Part shown: positions 9,501-13,557 of the stretch, piece by piece
How positions within the stretch are numbered: the first letter of the stretch is position 1
How the letters are laid out: each line of letters begins with the position of its first letter
Origin: Acanthaster planci
Lineage: Eukaryota; Echinodermata; Asteroidea; Valvatida; Acanthasteridae
Direction of reading: 5' to 3'
Length of the DNA stretch: 13,557 nt
NCBI RefSeq assembly: GCF_001949145.1
Contig: NW_019091568.1
Location: forward strand, 89,242-102,798
Made by a program: the position numbers and the translations under genes
The notes under the pieces: generated by a model
Database searches by the model: none
What the model saw: the letters and a program-made list of their open reading frames with translations, nothing else
What the model was told of the DNA's origin: nothing

Positions 9501-12500
9501 TTTCATCAAGCTGTTACTTTCTTTAGGAAGAAAAAGGCCCAAGTACACAGACTATGCACTCAGGTTTTGCATACATTTGAATGCCGACTGGTCCACTACT
9601 GAAGCCATTTGGGAAACTTCAATGTGGGTATACGAAGAAGCGCCTTTATAGGTTCATTAACCCTAAAGATCCTCAATCCTTCAAAATCCTTTGGCGATTT
9701 TGGAGGATTTTGGAGGATTGAGGCTGCATGGCAAAATTGCATTGCTGATTGCTAAGGATGCATATTCTGAAGGTTGGGGGTTGGATCTTGTCATGTGTTG
9801 TTCATGGAGGCAGTACACAGACTATGCACTCAGGTTTTGCATACATTTGAATGCTGACTGGTCCACTACTGAAGCCATTTGGGATACTTCAATGTGGGTA
9901 TACGAAGAAGCGCCTTTATAGGTTCATTAACCCTAAAGATCCTCAATCCTTCAAAATCCTTCGGCGATTTTGGAGGATTGAGGCTGCATGGCAAAATTGC
10001 ATTGCTGATTGCGAAGGATGCATATTCTCAAGGTTGGGGGTTGGATCTTGTGTTGTTTATGTTCAGCCATGCATGAATTCATGCCCATATATGTGAAATC
10101 CTCGGTACTGCGGCAGGATACCATTCACACTGCCTTAACATAATCAGAGGAATTGCTGAAGGATTTGGAAGGATTGAGGCAGTGGGCACCCTTCCACAGA
10201 ACATAATCAAGAAATATCGCAGGATTTTGAGAACTGAGGCTTTTTTCATGGAGGCAGTTGGAGGATTTTGAGGGTCTGAGGGTGTATCCTAGCCAAAAGG
10301 GCCAAGGTGGTTAGGGTTATGATCAGCAGCACACTGCCCTGTACACATTTAATCCCTGTGACCGAGTATAACATGTAGAAAACCCAGACCACGGTGCAAA
10401 CCAATGCGTTCATGTCCAATACCCCCATCTTACAATGGTGTATATAAAACTATGTAGTGCCTAAACGGTTTGTGCACGTGTCTAATGAAAGAATGTGGCT
10501 TGCAGTGATCAGTGCTTCCAGTACGGGGTACCAGTGAAGAGTGGTTCAAATGCACACTGTGATTCATGGGCTATGGCACAGGGAACCGGTGAACATTAGA
10601 TTCCTTTCTTTCCTCTTTACCTGAATGGTGAATTCCCGCCGGCGGTTGCGTGGACCAGGCCGGCCGGTGTGCTCTGTCACAGTTTGGTCTTCCACCACAG
10701 AGAAGACTGGTTCCTTCTTGTTGATGGCTTGCAGGATCTGCACTAGGCGGCTGATGGGATTCAGACCTGAGGCTTCGTATTCAGGATTTGTGGCACGGGT
10801 CTGAAACGAATTAAAATTAAAAATTTGCAGAATCGGAGAACTTTCCAAATATGAAAGTAAATGTTGACCTCGATATTTCTGTGGCAAAATGGTAGAAGGT
10901 GAGGTCTGTACAGTGTTGTGCTGATAGAAAACAGTTTGAACGGTTGGAGCAGCATTAAAGCTCCAAAATTTCATTCTTGGGGAAACGGGTGGGCGTGAAA
11001 AACAATGGACATCACTAACCTTGATAAGGGACTTGCTCTTCTTCTTCTTGATCTGGAAGTACGGGCGAGGGCGCTCTACTTTGGGCATGGTGGGCAGCAT
11101 CTGCAGGTTCTTGATCATCAGCTCGGCCGCCTTACGCTTGGCGTTCTTTTTGGAGTTGCCCGAACCTTCTGTCATATACTCGCCCACCTTGCACTCCACC
11201 TTGAAGCTCTTGAGGTGTGGGGGACCCTTTTCCTCTGTGACCTGCCAAGTGTGAAATTTAGGGGGTAGTTCTACAGTTGAGTACATGAAAAGTATTTTAC
11301 AAGTACTCACAATTATTTACCCAGTCTTCATGAAAACTATCAACTAGTGTCAAAAATGTATTTCAATAATACTTCGAAGATAATCACAATAAAGGCTTTG
11401 TGTGGCAGCAATCTTGCAGGGCAGTTCTTTTGTTCCACAGGGAAACCTCCATTGTGTATACCCAGTGGAACAAAACCACTGGCCTGAAAGATGGCAGCAA
11501 TGTAAACCCTCTATTGCTTCACTAGTACACACAAGTTATCTGGTTTCAATGTCAGTCACACACTATTCATACAACGCACCTTTAACCTTAACTGTGCCGT
11601 CTGGAAAGTACATGTATATTACATTACTTTATTTTGCTCTGACTTAAGATAATAATTTAACAGTGACAGGAAATGTCTATCTGTGCCAAATATATCTGTA
11701 AAGATATCCAGGTGCATAACAAGACCTGAGAAAGTGTCAGACCACACAAACGTATGATCTATCTGGCATGATAACTGTAGCTGCTGGCATAAAGGAACTC
11801 ATGACAGTCACTGTTGATCTTACCGTGAAATTGACAGACAGGTTGTGTTGATGAGCCTTCTCATAGACAATGCTGATGTCTGATTTGAGTCCGTCTTCAT
11901 CCTTATCTTTGACTGCAAAACAAGAACTAAACTCTAGGCGGAGAAGAGCAAATGACTGGAGTTGGATTGGAGACTAGACATTCAGAATGCTACACTAGTG
12001 TACTACCAAGTCTACTGGCCAGACCTTTGTTGGTGGTTTCCCAGTATGTCAAGACCTTTGCTAGAACGATACTAAAAAAAAGTGAGGAACTACAAACTTT
12101 GTGCTACTGGCAATCGTCTAAACTTAAAAGATAAACAGACACCCTTGGTGATATGGATTCCATTTCAGCAAATTAAAACACTTTCCTGCTGTCCACGACT
12201 TTATGCAAACATGCGTAACTGTGGAGTCTCACTCCCAACCTATCTGTCTACTGTCTCTTACCTGAGTTGATAGGAGGGTCCGAGGTGCTCACAGCCTGAA
12301 AAACAAGCAAACATAAAATTTCAAGAACTTTAAAAAATGGTCCCCAGAGCTACTTTCCTCATCACTTGCTCAAGGCCTTCCTTGAAAGGAATAGCTAAAC
12401 CAGCATAAAGAAAGGTTAATTATGAAAGGTGCTAAAGCTAAAATGCTCAAAAAAAAACAAAAGCCCATGGTTTACCTTACATTTTTCACAAGTCTTTTCA

Positions 12501-13518
12501 TTTAATTTCATTACCTCATCTTTGCATTCTGGTAATGGATCGGCCTCAATGGATTTCAATGCTTTCAGGGCGGCATTCTGGCGGGCATCTTTGCGGGTGC
12601 GGCCTTCACCAATGAACTCTCTGTTCCCCACCTGAACTTTGACGTAGAAGGTTGGGAGAGGACCAGCGGACCTGCAAAATTGACCACAAACAACTCCCTG
12701 AAGTCTGTAATGCTTGTGACGAGCCTTAACAGGATAATTTTTCAACCCTGAGGACTGCACAAGATACTGTGCAGCCCAAACATGAGAGGCAAGGAAGGAA
12801 CGGCAAATCAGTTGGCAACTAAACGAGTATTCCTCCTGACATCAGATGTACTCTCCAACTCACTCCATGGAGTCTTTTACGGATCAGCTTCGGCACCGTC
12901 CAAAGCTCTACATAAATGAGTAAACCCACAAAGAACAAGGGTGACACCTAAATTTGAAGTCAAACCTGTCACGGGTCAGGTTGCCAAACAAAATTACAAG
13001 TCCATTAACATATAACGCGGTGATTATTGACAAACTTCTGGGGACTTGCCTAAAAGATTGATCAAAAAGCTGTAAATCCCTTACCTTGGGAATCTTGGGT
13101 AATATGGTTGGCGCAGCCCTGGTCCCCCAGGGCCCCTGAAGTCACCAGGACCTCCCGGCCCCCTAGGCTCACCTCCCATCCCTGGGCCCTGGGGTCTCAT
13201 ACCTCCTGGCATAGGCAGCCCACCAGGCCCTGGGCCACCGTGGGGACCCTGGGGCCTGGGTGGGCGAAACCCATGCCCGCCCCGCCCACCCCGGTAGAAG
13301 TTGTGGAAGGGCATGGGGTCAGGGCCAATGGGGGTGTAGTGGATGGCCACGCCTGCTTTCATAGCCTTGCTGTTGAGCTCCACGGTGGCTGTTAGGGCGT
13401 TGGGGTTGGGCTGAGTGGACTTCTGAATCCGAGCCAGTTTGGGCTTGGGGGCTGGCAGGTTGCAGTTCAGCAGAGCCTGCTCCGCAGCCTGGTGCTGGGC
13501 TTTCTTGATACTGGTACC
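6344..13518 (-). CDS. STAU: Staufen double-stranded RNA-binding protein, eleven coding exons (5' end outside window)
   Basis: Staufen binds structured mRNAs for localisation, translational control and, in vertebrates, Staufen-mediated decay. Joined exons give about 638 residues, numbered from the first visible one: dsRBD1 tail (1-17), dsRBD2 halves (about 43-72 and 150-186) around a Gly/Pro/Arg-rich insert (73-145), dsRBD3 (219-288), dsRBD4 (326-404), an RKVTF motif (434-438), a Staufen-swapping motif (about 518-543) and dsRBD5 (about 558-624). dsRBD3 has E226, GPPH (244-247) and KKNAK (269-273), the usual RNA contacts. dsRBD5 lacks a KKxAK motif and is probably a protein-interaction fold. 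Exons are 13085-13518, 12515-12671, 12262-12295, 11824-11912, 11020-11241, 10621-10800, 9318-9476, 8876-8936, 8165-8308, 7240-7496 and 6344-6519. All introns are GT-AG and all phases agree. The domain order makes the family near certain. STAU1 versus STAU2 is not meaningful if the animal has a single gene. Confidence 0.95.
6520..7020. repeat. Degenerate minisatellite of TGTGGATCAACAA-like units
   Basis: The unit (about 20-30 bp, core GTGTGGATCAACAA followed by TGCC) recurs in diverged form from the exon edge at 6520 through about 7020, for example at 6569, 6825, 6885, 6901 and 6961. It occupies the intron between the two dsRBD5 exons and is interrupted by the inverted-repeat element at 6610-6771. 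Some units overlap the acceptor of exon 6344-6519. Confidence 0.65.
6610..6771. mobile_element. 162-bp MITE-like element with 14-bp terminal inverted repeats
   Basis: GATATGGGACGGAG at 6610-6623 is exactly the reverse complement of CTCCGTCCCATATC at 6758-6771. A run of C just inside the left arm is matched by a run of G just inside the right arm, so the arms continue imperfectly. It splits the surrounding minisatellite, consistent with insertion. No clear target-site duplication and no coding capacity are visible. Confidence 0.55.
7039..7174. mobile_element. 136-bp foldback element with 44-bp imperfect inverted repeats
   Basis: The arm at 7039-7082 (from GTCCGTTTGTTT to GTGATCCAA) and the arm at 7131-7174 are reverse complements over 44 positions with roughly nine mismatches. 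The best core is ATCCAGATC...GATCAGTGATCCAA. The spacer is 48 bp. The whole can fold as a long hairpin. It lies in the dsRBD5 intron, 65 bp downstream of the exon at 7240-7496. Confidence 0.6.
7240..7496 (-). CDS. STAU: Staufen exon: Staufen-swapping motif and start of dsRBD5
   Basis: The acceptor is CGTCTTCCTTCAG (ending 7497) and the donor CCAGAG|GTGCGTG (7239). It codes PGLNRAPGAPITGTPIGKKA, then SPTMSSVTSDIARELLNQGS and SPTANGIMKG. The latter is the Staufen-swapping motif, which packs on dsRBD5 of a second molecule in STAU1. RPRQQLEFLGLAQGFGVQFT and DFPE start dsRBD5. If the weak-looking GTGCGT donor is skipped, 12 more residues follow and a TGA at 7203-7201 truncates dsRBD5. The long + strand open frame 7139-7624 is antisense to this exon. 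Confidence 0.94.
7714..7937. repeat. Tandem repeat, 7 x 32 bp, two alternating variants
   Basis: Seven perfectly phased 32-bp units begin AATGCCCATAACT. From unit 2 on, variant a (...TTTGGTGCGCTG...) alternates with variant b (...GTGGTACGGTA...), so the effective period is 64 bp. Unit junctions create the perfect 12-bp palindrome GGCATTAATGCC. It lies in the intron between the linker exon and the swapping-motif exon. There are no unique spacers, so it is not a CRISPR array. Confidence 0.95.
8165..8308 (-). CDS. STAU: Staufen exon: linker between dsRBD4 and dsRBD5
   Basis: The acceptor is CTATTTCACTGCAG (ending 8309) and the donor GCACCCG|GTAGGC (8164). It codes GEKKKLESPIPGHKLAPGLL, then PMMPGVNTAAGFPGP and APTVKQEPAAP. 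The segment LAPGLLPMMPGV matches STAU1 LPAGILPMVPEV, in the region described as the tubulin-binding domain. Phase 1 in and out agrees with the neighbours. Confidence 0.92.
8876..8936 (-). CDS. STAU: Staufen exon: linker with RKVTF (PP1-docking-like) motif
   Basis: The acceptor is TGATCATTTTAG (ending 8937) and the donor AAAAAAG|GTTAGC (8875). It codes GDDNSGGDRKVTFKEDPDKK plus one base (61 nt, phase 0 to 1). RKVTF fits the RVxF consensus for docking of protein phosphatase 1 catalytic subunit. Vertebrate STAU1 has RKVTFF at the same place, and rat Staufen has been reported to bind PP1 (from memory). Confidence 0.88.
9318..9476 (-). CDS. STAU: Staufen exon: second half of dsRBD4
   Basis: The acceptor is CTTCAATCCTTCAG (ending 9477) and the donor AATGAG|GTGAGTG (9317). 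There are 53 codons, phase 0 to 0. VLADGKTCFGKGPKKKAAKR and AAAEEMLREMGYSS complete dsRBD4, with KKKAAK at the RNA-contact position. A Ser/Pro/Ala-rich linker, ending KSALKTSNE, follows. It joins REFTIQ in frame to give the expected strand 2 - strand 3 order. Confidence 0.95.
9542..9811. repeat. Intronic 270-bp tandem duplication, copy 1
   Basis: This starts AGTACACAGACTATGCACTC and is followed immediately by a second copy. It differs from copy 2 by scattered substitutions and a 10-bp extra GGATTTTGGA-type repeat. It lies 65 bp upstream, in transcript sense, of the dsRBD4 second-half exon. Confidence 0.93.
9812..10058. repeat. Intronic tandem duplication, copy 2
   Basis: This directly abuts copy 1, with near-identical sequence up to TTGGATCTTGTGTTGTT. 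It includes the hairpin at 9941-9983. The high identity indicates a recent duplication or ongoing homogenisation. Confidence 0.93.
9941..9983. repeat. Hairpin with 18-bp stem inside the duplicated unit
   Basis: CCTCAATCCTTCAAAATC pairs with GATTTTGGAGGATTGAGG, with 17 Watson-Crick pairs and one wobble in the strand as written, around the seven-base loop CTTCGGC. The corresponding hairpin in copy 1 is 9671-9723, with a 10-bp longer middle. Related half-motifs (AGGATTTTGA...CTGAGG) recur at about 10159, 10220 and 10262. Confidence 0.85.
10621..10800 (-). CDS. STAU: Staufen exon: first half of dsRBD4
   Basis: The acceptor is TTAATTCGTTTCAG (ending 10801) and the donor ACCATTCAG|GTAAAG (10620). 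There are 60 codons, phase 0 to 0. EYEASGLNPISRLVQILQAI is the dsRBD4 lead-in, compare GMNPISRLAQIQQA in vertebrates. KKEPVFSVVED then RRREFTIQ are strands 1 and 2. Between them the loop (QTVTEHTGRPGPRN) is about eight residues longer than the vertebrate ERGLPRRREF version. Confidence 0.95.
11020..11241 (-). CDS. STAU: Staufen exon: main body of dsRBD3 and basic linker
   Basis: The acceptor is CACTTGGCAG (ending 11242) and the donor ATCAAG|GTTAGTG (11019). There are 74 codons, phase 0 to 0. VTEEKGPPHLKSFKVECKVG and EYMTEGSGNSKKNAKRKAAE carry the GPPH loop and the KKNAK helix N-terminus, the two canonical dsRNA contacts. After LPTMPKVERPRPYFQ comes a run of Lys (IKKKKSKSLIK), as in the vertebrate linker, where basic residues here contribute to nuclear or nucleolar targeting. 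The flanking intron to the next exon is stop-free in frame. Confidence 0.95.
11403..11500. mobile_element. 98-bp foldback element with 36-bp inverted repeats
   Basis: The left arm at 11403-11438 ends TTTTGTTCCAC. The right arm at 11465-11500 begins GTGGAACAAAA. The two are complementary at 29 of 36 positions, with the inner 11 perfect. The spacer is 26 bp. It lies in the intron that splits dsRBD3. The size and fold suggest a MITE; no target-site duplication was established. Confidence 0.6.
11824..11912 (-). CDS. STAU: Staufen exon: helix 1 of dsRBD3
   Basis: The acceptor is TTTTGCAG (ending 11913) and the donor TTCACG|GTAAGATC (11823). After the split Val the frame reads KDKDEDGLKS, then DISIVYEKAHQHNLSVNFT. 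The KSDISIVYEKA-HNLSVNF segment corresponds to vertebrate KSEISLVFEIALKRNMPVSF, the opening helix of the main RNA-binding dsRBD3. The E at visible residue 226 is the usual minor-groove contact. Confidence 0.92.
12262..12295 (-). CDS. STAU: Staufen 34-nt micro-exon linking dsRBD2 and dsRBD3
   Basis: The acceptor is TTGTTTTTCAG (ending 12296) and the donor AACTCAG|GTAAGA (12261). It codes AVSTSDPPINS plus one base. Length and phase (0 in, 1 out) are exactly what is needed to connect the exons at 12515 and 11912. It is too short to be found as an open frame. The content is an acidic/Ser linker, poorly conserved in the family. Confidence 0.8.
12515..12671 (-). CDS. STAU: Staufen exon: second half of dsRBD2
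   Basis: The acceptor is ATTTTGCAG (ending 12672) and the donor GATGAG|GTAATG (12514). After one base completing Arg, the frame reads SAGPLPTFYVKVQVG, then NREFIGEGRTRKDARQNAA and LKALKSIEADPLPE. PTFYVKV-VG is strand 2 of dsRBD2 and GEGRTRKDARQNAALKAL is its final strand and helix, matching the vertebrate pattern GEGKTRQAARHNAA. RTRKDAR stands at the KKxAK position. Confidence 0.94.
13085..13518 (-). CDS. STAU: Staufen exon: end of dsRBD1, first half of dsRBD2, Gly/Pro-rich insert
   Basis: The acceptor is TTTCTTGTGCAG (ending 13519) and the donor CCAAG|GTAAGG (13084). It is the most upstream exon visible. GTSIKKAQHQAAEQALL (1-17) is the last helix of dsRBD1. TATVELNSKAMKAGVAIHY (43-61) is helix 1 and strand 1 of dsRBD2. 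From residue 73 the sequence becomes extremely Gly/Pro-rich, with YRGGRGGHGF and repeated GPGG/RGPGG, ending YYPRFP plus a split Arg. Drosophila Staufen is known for a long proline-rich insertion inside dsRBD2, and this is the positional counterpart. The + strand open frame at 13108-13395 is its antisense shadow. Confidence 0.93.
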
Positions 13519-13557
13519 CTGCACAAGAAACAAACCTTTTCCTTTCAACAATGTTGT

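Noticed and set aside
9691-10096. Overlapping + strand open frames in the duplicated intron block
   Set aside because: They exist twice only because the block is duplicated, and their sequence is intronic to Staufen on the opposite strand.
12955-12990. Short palindrome AACCTGTCACGGGTCAGGTT
   Set aside because: The six-base stem is too short to separate from chance in 13.5 kb.
13108-13395. 95-codon + strand open frame rich in Pro, Trp and Arg
   Set aside because: It is the reverse complement of the Gly/Pro-rich insert; its composition is explained by the GC-rich antisense strand.

Overview
This is a eukaryotic genomic window. It has spliced genes with GT-AG introns of about 0.2-1.1 kb, AT-rich non-coding DNA and several small inverted-repeat elements, and no bacterial operon structure. 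The protein matches are close to animal families. The Staufen gene keeps details familiar from vertebrate STAU1: a Staufen-swapping motif, a degenerate fifth dsRBD, and the RKVTF and LPMMPG segments between dsRBD4 and dsRBD5. Together with the intron sizes and frequent TACATGTA-type words, this suggests a marine invertebrate, most likely a deuterostome such as an echinoderm, hemichordate or amphioxus. The taxon is inference; a mollusc or another lophotrochozoan is not excluded.

Two genes lie tail to tail. On the left, + strand, are the last two coding exons (166-323 and 700-783) of ADHFE1, the mitochondrial hydroxyacid-oxoacid transhydrogenase. A roughly 1 kb 3' UTR follows, containing an internal duplication and ending near an AATAAA at 1765-1770. 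On the right, - strand, is most of a Staufen gene, a double-stranded-RNA-binding protein of mRNA transport and decay. Eleven coding exons run from 13518 down to 6344, and their phases join without conflict into about 638 residues. They encode the tail of dsRBD1, dsRBD2 split by a long Gly/Pro/Arg-rich insert, dsRBD3, dsRBD4, a linker with a PP1-docking-like motif, the Staufen-swapping motif and dsRBD5. The exon for the second half of dsRBD5 (6344-6519) is easy to miss because it has no long open frame in isolation. The start of the gene lies beyond the right edge. The C-terminus is uncertain: either a stop just past 6344, or splicing to a candidate exon at 5339-5411.

Between the genes (about 1.8-5.3 kb) is AT-rich DNA with an 802-bp segment bounded by inverted repeats, a small hairpin element, and probably the long Staufen 3' UTR. 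Staufen introns carry a 7 x 32-bp tandem repeat, a 270-bp tandem duplication with a strong hairpin, three foldback elements and a degenerate minisatellite. No RNA gene, CRISPR array or intact transposase was recognised.

The two genes have no evident functional link. ADHFE1 is metabolic and Staufen is RNA-binding; their adjacency is a matter of genome organisation.
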